Shown here: piece after piece, positions 26,166 through 33,764 of the stretch
How the letters are laid out: the number at the start of each line of letters is the position of its first letter
Numbering within the stretch: the first letter of the stretch is position 1
Made by a program: the position numbers and the translations under genes
Assembly (NCBI GenBank): GCA_934591745.1
Contig: CAKTPQ010000017.1
Coordinates: 1-40,384 of the forward strand
Direction of reading: 5' to 3'
Length of the DNA: 40,384 nucleotides
From: an uncultured Oscillospiraceae bacterium
GTDB lineage: Bacteria > Bacillota > Clostridia > Oscillospirales > Oscillospiraceae
The notes under the pieces: model-generated
Told to the model about the DNA's origin: nothing
Seen by the model: the letters and a program-made list of their open reading frames with translations, nothing else
The model's database searches: none

Positions 26166-26765
26166 ATGCGTAATGTGAGGTCTACCGGTCCCTTGTGGGC
26201 GGTGAAAACGGGGTATATCGTGGTATCGGTACTGTTCTGTGTGCTGGGCGTGGTGCTGTTCATCATGGCGGAGCGGTGCGTGCCGTGGATCGGACGGGCA
26301 CTGGGCGTCGGTATGCTGGTCTGCGGGGCCATCAAGCTGGGCGGGTACTTTTCCAAGGACTTGTTCCGGCTGGCGTTTCAGTACGATCTGGCCTTCGGTA
26401 TTCTGCTGATGGCCGTGGGCATCATCACGCTGTGTCATCCGGGGGAGGCCATGACATTCCTGTGCGTCATGTTTGGCATCCCGGTGCTGGCGGACGGCCT
26501 GTTCAAGATCCAGGTGGCCGTGGACGCCCGGCGGTTCGGCATCTCCCAGTGGTGGCTGGTGCTGCTGCTGGCCGTGCTGACAGGCGTGATCGGGCTGCTG
26601 CTGGTGCTGCGGCCCACGGAGGGCGCTCAGGCTCTGGTGATGCTGATGGGCGCGTCGCTGTTTCTGGACGGCGCGCTGAACCTCAGTGTGGCGCTGTGCG
26701 CCGTGAAGGTAGTGGGCCACCAGCAGCCGGATGTCATTGAAACGGATGATTACGAGATCGAGTGA
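26166..26765 (+). CDS. DUF308 (HdeD-like) membrane protein
   Basis: 199 residues with six hydrophobic helices in three hairpins, each of the type GVxLFIMAE...GxGMLVCGAIKL, the repeated pattern of the DUF308/HdeD family. HdeD in enterobacteria is linked to acid resistance, but the role of Clostridial members is not known. The acidic tail VIETDDYEIE is probably cytoplasmic. Start at 26166 is preceded by AAGGGAGA. TATGAT at 26115-26120 could be its -10, without a good -35. Confidence 0.82.
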   Translation: MRNVRSTGPLWAVKTGYIVVSVLFCVLGVVLFIMAERCVPWIGRALGVGMLVCGAIKLGGYFSKDLFRLAFQYDLAFGILLMAVGIITLCHPGEAMTFLCVMFGIPVLADGLFKIQVAVDARRFGISQWWLVLLLAVLTGVIGLLLVLRPTEGAQALVMLMGASLFLDGALNLSVALCAVKVVGHQQPDVIETDDYEIE

Positions 26766-26770
26766 GAGAG

Positions 26771-26816
26771 AAGAAGGAGGGCGGTGCGCCAGCGGCGCGC
26801 CGCCCTCCTTCTTTTT
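26771..26816 (+). terminator. Terminator of the DUF308 gene
   Basis: AAGAAGGAGGGCGG and GCGCC pair with GGCGC and CCGCCCTCCTTCTT, followed by TTTT. Roughly 19 pairs. The interval from here to 26895 holds no further recognisable signal. Confidence 0.92.
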
Positions 26817-26895
26817 GCGGGCCTTTACGGGGTCTGCGACAGGAGAAAAACTGCGGCGCCCAGCTCCTTACGAGCGGCGCGTAGGAAGTATGCGG

Positions 26896-26930
26896 AAACG
26901 CCCCCGGCGCGCTGCACCGGGGGCGTTTTT
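26896..26930 (-). terminator. Terminator downstream of the spore protein gene
   Basis: AAACGCCCCCGG pairs with CCGGGGGCGTTT (12 bp, 9-base loop). It lies just past the minus-strand spore protein stop, and has T runs on the plus side and AAAAA on the other, so it can act in either direction. Confidence 0.85.
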
Positions 26931-26947
26931 CCGTGCGGGAAGGATCG

Positions 26948-27145
26948 TTACAGGTTCTTCTCGTAGGACTCGATCATCTTCTTGACCATCTGGCCGCCGA
27001 CAGAGCCGGCCTCGCGGCTGGTCAGGTCGCCATTGTAGCCGTTCTTCAGGTTGACGCCCACCTCGCTGGCAGCCTCCATCTTAAACTTATCCATCGCGGC
27101 CTTGGCCTCGGGGATGTTCAGCTTGTTGGTATTCTTACTGGACAT
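26948..27145 (-). CDS. Alpha/beta-type small acid-soluble spore protein
   Basis: 65 residues, basic-amphipathic, with the two SASP motifs: an N-terminal helix with AKAAMDKFKMEAASEVGV and the C-terminal LTSREAGSVGGQMVKKMIE. These proteins coat and protect spore DNA from UV and heat. The presence of the gene is the best direct evidence that the organism sporulates. Shine-Dalgarno AAAGGAG lies about nine bases before ATG. SASP genes are normally read by sigma-G; GCATA occurs upstream (minus strand, about 27,232) but no matching -10 was found at the right distance. Confidence 0.95.
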   Translation of the reverse strand: MSSKNTNKLNIPEAKAAMDKFKMEAASEVGVNLKNGYNGDLTSREAGSVGGQMVKKMIESYEKNL

Positions 27146-27270
27146 ATTGAAAAATCTCCTTTCCTGTTGTTGAGCGATAAGCTCTGATTGGGTATCGCAA
27201 TCATAGCTTTTCCCGGCGTTCCGCGAATATGCGGCGTTGGAACTGGTAATATCTGCTGATGTTGCATCGG

Positions 27271-27337
27271 CATTTCATACCGAAAAAATATACATTTCAG
27301 GAAGGGCCTGTGCCGACGGAGTGAAACGTGCTATACT
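27271..27337 (+). promoter_or_regulatory. LytTR-type direct-repeat operator and promoter of the peptide-protease operon
   Basis: Two CATTTC repeats start 22 bases apart (27271 and 27293), separated by an A-rich stretch; TATACT (27332-27337) follows 39 bases after the second repeat. The -35 region (about 27309-27314, TGTGCC) is poor, as expected of an activator-dependent promoter. Over 31 bases (27271-27301) the element matches the one at 31624-31654 with only three differences. Two direct repeats about two helical turns apart are the usual LytTR-domain recognition pattern (AgrA, VirR). The 349-base gap 27146-27494 holds this element, the spore gene leader and the small reading frame at 27401. 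Confidence 0.72.
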
Positions 27338-27400
27338 GACGGAAACGGAGAGCTGCGGCGCACCGCGCCAAAAATCACATGTATGATGCGGGAGGAAATC

Positions 27401-27484
27401 ATGGGATCGCTCATTTACAACAAAAAGTTCTGTCCCGGCGGCAGCTTTGCATGGTGTCTGCCGGTCGGAGAAAGGGAGATGTGA
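27401..27484 (+). CDS. Possible 27-residue Cys-containing peptide upstream of the protease
   Basis: ATG at 27401 with a strong GGGAGG Shine-Dalgarno five to six bases upstream, reading 27 codons to TGA at 27482-27484. The peptide has basic residues KK at 8-9, the core [12 protein letters not shown] with cysteines at 11 and 19, and GERE near the end. The protease start lies 10 bases after its stop, so translation could be coupled. The Shine-Dalgarno is about 100 bases from the protease start and serves no other gene. It could be a signal peptide for the nearby kinase, a protease substrate or inhibitor, or a non-functional leader. No known family was recognised, and no modifying enzyme is adjacent. 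Confidence 0.45.
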   Translation: MGSLIYNKKFCPGGSFAWCLPVGEREM

Positions 27485-27494
27485 GGTGCGTGAT

Positions 27495-29450
27495 ATGAAG
27501 AAAGGACGTTTTTTTGCGCTGCTTCTGGCGTTGGTGATGGCCCTGGGCCTGACGGCCTGCGGCAATGAGCCGCTGGACGCGCCCGACGGTGTGTTGGACG
27601 GCAGCTGGGCGGTATACTGGTATCTCTGCGGCAGCGATCTGGAGTCGGAGGGAGGCTTCGCTACGGATGACCTGAACGAACTGCTGGAGGCGGAACTGCC
27701 GGAGAACGTGACGGTGGTCATTGAGACAGGCGGCGCGGCGGAGTGGTGGAACGAGACGGTGGACGCCTCGGTGCTCCAGCGCTACGTGTACAACAGCGAC
27801 GGGCTGACGCTGGTGGATGAGCAGCCCTCCGCCAGCATGGGAGACAGCGGGACGCTGGCGGACTTCCTGCGCTTTGCAAAGGAAAACTACCCCGCCGACA
27901 AAACGGCGGTGGTGTTCTGGAACCACGGCGGCGGCTCGGTGTCCGGCGCGTCCTTTGATGAGCTGTATGACTATGATTCCCTGACGTTGGACGAGATGTA
28001 CACCGCCTTTACAGAGGTGTGGGAGCCTTCACTGGAGGCGGGACAGCAGCCGCTGGAACTGGTGGGTTTTGACACCTGCCTGATGGCCACGGTGGACGTG
28101 GCCTATACCTTCTGCGATCTGAGCCGCTATCTGGTGGCGTCAGAGGAGACAGAGCCGGCCAACGGCTGGTATTACTCCAAATGGGTGGGCGCACTGGCGG
28201 AGGATCCGTCCATGGACGGCGCGGCACTGGGCAGCGTCATCTGCGATGCCTACTACGAGGGCTGCCGGGAGGCAGGCACGGAGGACGACGTCACCCTGTC
28301 CGTCACCGATCTGTCCCGGCTGGAGGGACTGATGAACGCCTATGAGCGTTTCGGCACGGAGGCACTGACCGCCGCCTGTAACGATCCGGCGTTCTTCACC
28401 CGGTTTGCCCGGGTGGCGGCGCAGAGCGAGAACTACGGCGGCAATACCCGTGAGCAGGGCTACACCAACATGGTGGATCTGGGGCACATGGCCCGGCAGA
28501 GCGGCGATTTGCTGCCGTCGGCGCAGGAGGTACTGGACGCGCTGGACGACTGCGTGCTGTATCAGGTCAAGGGACCTTACCGCGGCGAGGCCACGGGGCT
28601 TTCCTGCTACTACTCCTATAACGGGGATGTGGATGATCTGAGGGGATATGCCGGCATCGGTGCCGGGCAGGCGTTCAAATACTTCTACGAGTACGAGCTG
28701 ACCGGGGAACTGACGGAGGACGGCGCTGCCTTTTTGGCCGACATGGACATCGACGCGTCGGCGCTGCCGCCGGTGCAGAGCCTGTCCGACAGCGGCTGGG
28801 ACAACGCACCGCTGACTCTCAGCGATGACGGCTGCGCCGTGCTGACACTGGGGCCGGAGGCAGAGGAACTGCTGGCATCCGTGGATTTCTCCCTGTACTA
28901 CGCGGACGAGGAGAGTGACATCCTGCTGATGCTGGGCATCGACAACGACATCATCGCAGACTGGGACACTGGTGTGTTCACCGACAACTTCCGGGGTGTG
29001 TGGGGTGCCATTGACGGCCACATGGTCTACATGGAGCTGAGCTATGAGGGCGACGACTACAACCTCTACGCCGTGCCGGTCCTGTTGGACGGCGAGGCCT
29101 ATTATCTGCAGGTGGTCTACGACTTCGCGGAGGAGGCCTGGAGCATCCTGGGCGCCCGGCAGGGCATCGACGACAGCGGCATGGCCGACAAGGAGCTGCG
29201 GCTGCTGCGGGAGGGCGATGAGCTGACCACCGTGTGGTATGTGTCCAGCATTTCCGGCGATGACGACTTCGCGCCCTATGAGATCGACACCTTCACCGTG
29301 ACGGCGGATACCTGTTTTGACGAGATGGAGCTGCCGGACGGGCAGTATTTCATGATGTTTGAGCTGCGGGACGCCATGGACAACTGCGCCTATTCTCAGG
29401 CGGCGGTATTTACCTGCGAGGGCGGGGAGATCACCACCACCGTGGGCTGA
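27495..29450 (+). CDS. Clostripain-family (C11) cysteine peptidase, lipoprotein
   Basis: 651 residues. The signal peptide ends in a lipobox LTAC (Cys22), so the enzyme should be anchored on the outer face of the membrane. The C11 catalytic dyad is visible: His144 in FWNHGGG and Cys195 in GFDTCLMA, 51 residues apart. [12 protein letters not shown] near residue 40 is also typical. Characterised C11 enzymes cut after Arg or Lys and often self-activate. The C-terminal 220 residues (from about residue 430) form an acidic beta-rich region with no recognised domain. GAGGTG precedes ATG 27495. The gene is controlled from the direct-repeat promoter at 27271-27337 and ends at a very strong terminator. 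Confidence 0.9.
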   Translation: MKKGRFFALLLALVMALGLTACGNEPLDAPDGVLDGSWAVYWYLCGSDLESEGGFATDDLNELLEAELPENVTVVIETGGAAEWWNETVDASVLQRYVYNSDGLTLVDEQPSASMGDSGTLADFLRFAKENYPADKTAVVFWNHGGGSVSGASFDELYDYDSLTLDEMYTAFTEVWEPSLEAGQQPLELVGFDTCLMATVDVAYTFCDLSRYLVASEETEPANGWYYSKWVGALAEDPSMDGAALGSVICDAYYEGCREAGTEDDVTLSVTDLSRLEGLMNAYERFGTEALTAACNDPAFFTRFARVAAQSENYGGNTREQGYTNMVDLGHMARQSGDLLPSAQEVLDALDDCVLYQVKGPYRGEATGLSCYYSYNGDVDDLRGYAGIGAGQAFKYFYEYELTGELTEDGAAFLADMDIDASALPPVQSLSDSGWDNAPLTLSDDGCAVLTLGPEAEELLASVDFSLYYADEESDILLMLGIDNDIIADWDTGVFTDNFRGVWGAIDGHMVYMELSYEGDDYNLYAVPVLLDGEAYYLQVVYDFAEEAWSILGARQGIDDSGMADKELRLLREGDELTTVWYVSSISGDDDFAPYEIDTFTVTADTCFDEMELPDGQYFMMFELRDAMDNCAYSQAAVFTCEGGEITTTVG

Positions 29451-29463
29451 TGGGTGCAGATCG

Positions 29464-29516
29464 ACACATAAAAAGGAGGCCCTGCGGCACAGCCGCAGGG
29501 CCTCCTTTTTATGTGT
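29464..29516. terminator. Very strong bidirectional terminator between protease and histidine kinase
   Basis: A perfect 24-bp stem (29464-29487 with 29493-29516) and the 5-base loop CACAG. It includes the first base of the kinase stop codon. Both arms carry a run of five A or T, so it can stop transcription from both convergent operons. Confidence 0.95.
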
Positions 29517-30832
29517 TATCCGCCTGCTGTGCCGCCTTTGACCGGCAGCATCACCCGCAGGAGGAACGTGCCGTCCTCCGTCAGGAACTGACACAGACCG
29601 CCGCGCCGCTGGGCGATGGCCTGTATGCTGCGGCATCCATAGCCGTGCCCGGCCTCATCGGTGACAGGCACACCGTTCCGCAGTACCGGCGGCGTGTCGT
29701 AGGGATTGCGCACCTCAATGAGCAGCTTCCCCAGGCGGATACCGCAGTACAGCGCCACCACCCGGCGCGCCGGCGGTTCCAGCCCGCCGGCCACCCGCAG
29801 CGCATTCTCCAGCGCGTTGGACAGCAGGGAGCACAGCTCCGTATCGCTGATGGGAAGATCGCCCGGCACCCGGGCGTCCACCTGCAGCTGCACGCCGGCG
29901 CGCTCCGCCCGCTGTGCAAAGGCGGAGCACAGCAGGTTCACCGTGTCATTTTCGCAGAACCGGCGGGTGGTGATGGACTCCACATCGGACTGTACCCGCT
30001 GGATATAGTCCTGTGCCTGCTGGGATTGCCCGGCGGCCAGCAGACCGCCGATCATGTTCAGATGGTGGCGCATATCGTGCTGGTACACCGCCGTCTGCAT
30101 TTCGGATGCCCGCATGGCGTCCATTTCCTGCTGGGACTGCTTCAGCTCCACCTCCAGCAGGGAGCGCTGCACCTCCGCGCTGGAGCGCTTCTGCGTTTCA
30201 ATGTGGAAAGCAGGCAGGAACAGGATATAGAACGTGATGAGCGCCGTGGGCAGAAACTCGTTCAGCGCCTGGATACCGGAATACAGCGCGTCGGAGTACA
30301 CCGTGGTGGCGTAATCGAAGATGTAATAGGTACACGGCAGACTGCCGAAAAGCAGCAGTGCCCACCGCGAGTAGGTCATGGTGCTGTACGCCGCCGCCAC
30401 AAAGTACTGCCGGAGCAGGCAGAAGATCCCGCAGATCAGCAGGATATACACGATGTCGGCGGCCACGGCGTTATGGGTCAGAGCCTCCATGGCGATGCTG
30501 CCCCACCGGGGCGGCTGGCAGCACAGATAGGCCGTGCAGGTGCTGACGATGGCCACGCCCCATGACCGCTTCAGCACCGTTACCAGGATCAGTACCAGCG
30601 GCAGGTGTACGATGATGGGGTAGATCCGCTTGACGCCGGCCTCACCCAGAGTCAGCCAGCCCAGCGACTGTATCAGCAGGAATACCGGACACAGGCACAG
30701 GATCACCCGCTTCTGCTTCGCCGTTTCGCAGCCGCCGGCCAGGGCCACGTCCAGCACCAGCCCGTAGATCAGCACCAGCCCGTAGTTGAAGATGTCCAGC
30801 GCAGAGGCGATGTTCATATCAGATGCGGTCAT
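29516..30832 (-). CDS. GHKL-domain sensor histidine kinase (AgrC/VirS-like)
   Basis: 438 residues. The N-terminal half (about 1-215) has six or seven hydrophobic segments and no extracellular domain of size, as in peptide-sensing AgrC-type kinases. The cytoplasmic half has a coiled coil, the phospho-acceptor His252 in YQHDMRHHLNMI, the N-box LLSNALENAL and the G-box GHGYGCRSI. It overlaps the response regulator gene by ATGA, showing coupled translation. No agrB, agrD or peptide exporter sits in this block. Its signal is unknown; the small reading frame at 27401 is one candidate. Confidence 0.92.
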   Translation of the reverse strand: MTASDMNIASALDIFNYGLVLIYGLVLDVALAGGCETAKQKRVILCLCPVFLLIQSLGWLTLGEAGVKRIYPIIVHLPLVLILVTVLKRSWGVAIVSTCTAYLCCQPPRWGSIAMEALTHNAVAADIVYILLICGIFCLLRQYFVAAAYSTMTYSRWALLLFGSLPCTYYIFDYATTVYSDALYSGIQALNEFLPTALITFYILFLPAFHIETQKRSSAEVQRSLLEVELKQSQQEMDAMRASEMQTAVYQHDMRHHLNMIGGLLAAGQSQQAQDYIQRVQSDVESITTRRFCENDTVNLLCSAFAQRAERAGVQLQVDARVPGDLPISDTELCSLLSNALENALRVAGGLEPPARRVVALYCGIRLGKLLIEVRNPYDTPPVLRNGVPVTDEAGHGYGCRSIQAIAQRRGGLCQFLTEDGTFLLRVMLPVKGGTAGG

Positions 30833-31551
30833 GCGTCCTCCCTCTCCGCGAACAGCAGCTTCATATAGTCCTTCTGCAGCTGGGGATACAGCAGCCGCGA
30901 TACCGGCAGACTGACGCCGGAGAACGTGTGAACCCCGGCGGGGGATAATTCGTCGATCTGCAGCATGTTCACGATGTATGACCGGTGGATGCGCATGAAT
31001 TCCGGCCGCGCCAGCAGCAGCGCCTCGTAGTCCTTCAGGGAGCCTACCACCTCCCGCACCTGTCCGTCGGTCATGTTGAAGTACAGGTGCTTGCCGCTGA
31101 CCTCCACATAGGCCAGCTGGGAGAACGGCACCCGCACCAGCGTGGCACCGGCCTTCAGCGTCAGACCGTCCTGGGGCCGCTGCTCACGCAGGGACAGTCT
31201 GTCCAGCACCGGGAACAGCAGCTTGCCGCTGATAGGCTTCAGCAGGTACTCCAGCGTCCGCACGCCGTAGCTCTCGTAGGCAAAGCCGGGGGAGGAGGTG
31301 AGGAACACGATGTCGGCGGCGGCGTCGAAGGTACGGATCTCCCGTGCGGCCTCCATGCCGTCGATGCCGGGCATCATCACGTCCAGCAGGTACAGGGTGA
31401 ACCGCTCGTGCCGGGCGGCGTCCAGCATATCGCCTGCGCTGCGGAACGCCCGGCAGCGCAGGGGGATGCGCCGCTCCGTCTGCCATTGCTCCAGCAGCGC
31501 GGTCAGCGCGGTCAGCTCTTCGACCTGGTCATCACAGACGGCGATATACAT
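30829..31551 (-). CDS. LytTR-family response regulator
   Basis: 240 residues. The receiver domain (1-120) has the acidic pair Asp7-Asp8, the phosphorylation site Asp57 in LLDVMMPG and the KP motif in YLLKPIS. The C-terminal LytTR DNA-binding domain (about 140-238) has VEVSGKHLYFNM, FMRIHRSYIVNM and LPVSRLLYPQL. The start at 31551 (MYIAVCDDQ) has an AAAGGAGG Shine-Dalgarno; a longer in-frame extension would run through the operator region and is rejected. LytTR proteins bind pairs of direct repeats, and two near-identical pairs flank this locus. Confidence 0.94.
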   Translation of the reverse strand: MYIAVCDDQVEELTALTALLEQWQTERRIPLRCRAFRSAGDMLDAARHERFTLYLLDVMMPGIDGMEAAREIRTFDAAADIVFLTSSPGFAYESYGVRTLEYLLKPISGKLLFPVLDRLSLREQRPQDGLTLKAGATLVRVPFSQLAYVEVSGKHLYFNMTDGQVREVVGSLKDYEALLLARPEFMRIHRSYIVNMLQIDELSPAGVHTFSGVSLPVSRLLYPQLQKDYMKLLFAEREDA

Positions 31552-31582
31552 GGGCGGCACCTCCTTTTCCTCGTCTGCACTG

Positions 31583-31610
31583 ATATTACCATATCCGCCA
31601 CGGCTTGAAA
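31583..31610 (-). promoter_or_regulatory. Possible promoter of the response regulator-kinase operon
   Basis: On the minus strand TTTCAA (31610-31605), 16 bases, TAATAT (31588-31583). The direct-repeat operator of the divergent operon begins 14 bases upstream of this -35, so the regulator could control its own synthesis. Confidence 0.45.
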
Positions 31611-31623
31611 AGTCGCAATATGA

Positions 31624-31691
31624 CATTTCGTGTCGAAAAAATATACATTTCAGGGCGGCGGTGTCCAACGCTGCCAAAAAGCGGTTATACT
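31624..31691 (+). promoter_or_regulatory. Second LytTR-type operator and promoter (mini-LemA/bactofilin operon)
   Basis: CATTTC repeats start at 31624 and 31646, 22 bases apart, and TATACT (31686-31691) lies 40 bases after the second. The last 20 bases of the element, GAAAAAATATACATTTCAGG, are identical to the first copy at 27282-27301. The surrounding sequence is not similar, so the conserved piece is the operator itself. The -35 region is again far from consensus. Confidence 0.75.
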
Positions 31692-31722
31692 GACACTATC
31701 AAAGATCGGGGAGAGGGGGAAG

Positions 31723-32064
31723 ATGAGTTCGATGTCGCCATGGATCGCATGGCTGATCGCTGCGATCAGTACCGCCGCCTTCGTGACCCTCTGGTTCTGG
31801 GAGGTGCGCCGTATCCTCAACGACAGAAAAAGCACCGTGGACAGCGCCGCCGGACAACTGGACGCCTTTCGCCGCCGTGCGGCGGGGACGTGCTGTGACG
31901 GAGAATTGACGCAGGTGCTGCGGCGCAGCGAAAGCATTTACTATCAGGCGGTACACAATTACGACCGTACACTCAGCCGCCCGTGGATCTATCTACCGGC
32001 ACGACTCATGGGCTTCCGCAGGATACCGCAGCCGGCGGACGAAAATTATCAGACGACCATGTAA
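31723..32064 (+). CDS. Small membrane protein with a LemA-like C-terminus
   Basis: 113 residues: one membrane helix at about 6-26 (PWIAWLIAAISTAAFVTLWF), then a charged helical region and the C-terminal stretch YYQAVHNYDRTLSRPWIYLPARLMGF. That stretch resembles the end of LemA proteins, where RDYN...FP...LFGF is conserved; the first long helices of LemA are missing. It looks like a truncated or miniature LemA-like protein, but assignment rests on one motif. Start after GGGAGAGGGGG. It is the first gene after the second operator and lies 19 bases before the bactofilin gene. Confidence 0.65.
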   Translation: MSSMSPWIAWLIAAISTAAFVTLWFWEVRRILNDRKSTVDSAAGQLDAFRRRAAGTCCDGELTQVLRRSESIYYQAVHNYDRTLSRPWIYLPARLMGFRRIPQPADENYQTTM

Positions 32065-32083
32065 GAAGGAGAGGGACAATATT

Positions 32084-32686
32084 ATGGACAACAAGATCAT
32101 CAAGCAGACCGCATATGAGCTGTTCGGCATCGGGGCCGGACCGGAGGATGCCAAGTCCGGCAAGCGCGCCGCGCAGCCCGCGCCGCAGCCCGCAAAGCCC
32201 GTCCAGTCCGCGCCTGTGGCCGCGCCGGCTCCTGTCAAACCCGCTGCCAGCTATCTGGCACCCGGCACCGTGCTGGAGGGCCAGCTCCGCTCCGAGGGCG
32301 ATCTGGAGCTTGCCGGCAGCTTCAAGGGCAGCATCACCACCAACGGCAGCGTCATGCTCCGTGCCAACACCAAGAGCACCGTCAGCGCCGGCAACCTGAA
32401 CCTGTCCGGCTGCACGCTGGATGGTGACGTCACCGTTACCGGCACCGTCACCATCAGCGAAGATTCCCGCATCAACGGCAATGTCACCGCCCGCGAGCTG
32501 CAGTGCGCCGGCGAGATTACCGGCGATCTGAGCATCTCTGGCAACACTACGCTGGAGGAGAAGGCCCGCATCAACGGCAGCGTCGTCACCGGCACCATGT
32601 CCGTGGCCAGGGGCGCCGCCATCTGCGGCAGCGTGGAGATGGGCAAGAAGCCCGCCAAGAAGCAGCAGGACGCCCAGCAGGCGTAA
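32084..32686 (+). CDS. Bactofilin-family polymer-forming protein
   Basis: 200 residues. A short N-terminal segment and a Pro/Ala-rich linker (about 28-55) lead to a beta-helix (about 57-185) made of repeated turns such as LEGQLRSEGDLELAGSFKGSITTNGSVML and GDVTVTGTVTISEDSRINGNVTA, then a basic tail. Bactofilins self-assemble into nucleotide-free filaments at the membrane and shape cells or anchor proteins. AGAAGGAGAGGG precedes the ATG. Under the LytTR-type promoter with the mini-LemA protein, which could be its membrane partner. Confidence 0.9.
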   Translation: MDNKIIKQTAYELFGIGAGPEDAKSGKRAAQPAPQPAKPVQSAPVAAPAPVKPAASYLAPGTVLEGQLRSEGDLELAGSFKGSITTNGSVMLRANTKSTVSAGNLNLSGCTLDGDVTVTGTVTISEDSRINGNVTARELQCAGEITGDLSISGNTTLEEKARINGSVVTGTMSVARGAAICGSVEMGKKPAKKQQDAQQA

Positions 32687-32758
32687 GGAACGCAATTTTC
32701 TGCTCTGTCCATTGGGGGAAATATCATGGAACAGAGTTTTGTCCCGTGGGGGAGGAAG

Positions 32759-32790
32759 AAAGAGGCGCAGCCGAAAGGCTGCGTCTCTTT
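32759..32790 (+). terminator. Terminator after the bactofilin gene
   Basis: AAAGAGGCGCAGCC pairs with GGCTGCGTCTCTTT (14 pairs, one G-T) around the tetraloop GAAA. Short T run. Confidence 0.85.
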
Positions 32791-32801
32791 GCGTCCGACG
32801 G

Positions 32802-32830
32802 TTGAAACCTGCCGGAATATGTGGTATCAT
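32802..32830 (+). promoter_or_regulatory. Promoter of the MscS operon
   Basis: TTGAAA (32802-32807), 17 bases, TATCAT (32825-32830). Transcription start near 32837, 28 bases before the start codon. Confidence 0.75.
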
Positions 32831-32864
32831 GACCGCAGAAATATCGGGAAAAGGAGAGCCTCCT

Positions 32865-33758
32865 ATGAAAGACGGAAACAGGAAAAGCACACCTCGGCGG
32901 GTAGTGGTATATGCATTGCTGCTGGCGGCGGCCATTGCGGCGGGTATCGCCGCCAAGGCCTTTGATTTCAAGGAGCTGGCCGCCGTGTTCACCGTGAACG
33001 GCGCGGCCCTGCTGAAGTTGGCGCTGCTGGTGTTCGGCGTTCTGCTGGCGGAGAACCTGATCGTGCTGGTGCTGGGCCTTATCAAGCCCGCCAGCCACCG
33101 GGCACGCTCCGTGCTGAGCCTGACGGCCAGCCTGGTGCGGTATGTGGCGGTCATTGCCATTTTGTGCGGCGGCTTGAGCATTCTGGGCGTCAGCATCGGC
33201 ACCGTCATCGCCAGTGTCGGCGTGCTGGCTCTGATCGTGGGCTTCAGCGCCGAGAGCCTTATCGCCGACGTGGTCATCGGCACGTTCATGCTGCTGGAGA
33301 ACCAGTACAACGTGGGAGACATCGTAGAGGTCAATGGCTTCCGGGGCACCGTTACCAGCATCGGCATCCGCACCACCTGCATCACCGATTCCGGCGACAA
33401 CGTGAAGATCATCAACAATTCGGAGATGAAGAACATCCTCAATCGTTCCGACAACTCCTCCAAGGCGGTGTGTGATATCTCCATTCCCTACGAAACGGAC
33501 ATCGAGGCACTGGAGGCCCGGCTTCCCGCTCTGCTGGAGGAGATCTACCGGAACCACACCGACACCATGGAGGGCGTGCCCGTATATCTGGGCGTACAGG
33601 CGCTGGAGGCCTCCGGCATTCTGCTGCGCTTTCTGGTGAACGTGTCCGAGCGGAACGTATATTCCACGGCCCGCATCCTGAACCATGACCTGCTGCTGGG
33701 TTTCCGCCGCCTGGGCGTGGAGTGCCCGTACCCACAGCTGGACGTACACAGCAAGTAA
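32865..33758 (+). CDS. Mechanosensitive ion channel of the MscS family
   Basis: 297 residues: about three membrane helices in the first 150 residues and the typical pore helix and beta-domain (VLALIVGFSAESLIADVVIGTFMLLE, then QYNVGDIVEVNGFRGTVTSIGIRTT). The channel opens under membrane tension and releases solutes during hypo-osmotic shock. Start at 32865 with AAGGAG about nine bases upstream; the promoter rules out longer in-frame forms. Six bases separate its stop from the next gene. Confidence 0.93.
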   Translation: MKDGNRKSTPRRVVVYALLLAAAIAAGIAAKAFDFKELAAVFTVNGAALLKLALLVFGVLLAENLIVLVLGLIKPASHRARSVLSLTASLVRYVAVIAILCGGLSILGVSIGTVIASVGVLALIVGFSAESLIADVVIGTFMLLENQYNVGDIVEVNGFRGTVTSIGIRTTCITDSGDNVKIINNSEMKNILNRSDNSSKAVCDISIPYETDIEALEARLPALLEEIYRNHTDTMEGVPVYLGVQALEASGILLRFLVNVSERNVYSTARILNHDLLLGFRRLGVECPYPQLDVHSK

Positions 33759-33764
33759 ACGGTC

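Noticed and set aside
27146..27240. Sigma-G promoter for the spore protein gene
   Set aside because: GCATA is present but no CATWHTA-like -10 at the right spacing could be found.
29516..31551. A complete agr system
   Set aside because: Kinase and regulator fit, but no AgrB-like protease or AgrD-like peptide gene is adjacent; only the unproven 27-residue frame exists.
32726..32965. Plus-strand frame of 79 codons starting MEQSFVPWGRKKEAQ
   Set aside because: It spans the bactofilin terminator and the mscS promoter and start, in a different phase from mscS.
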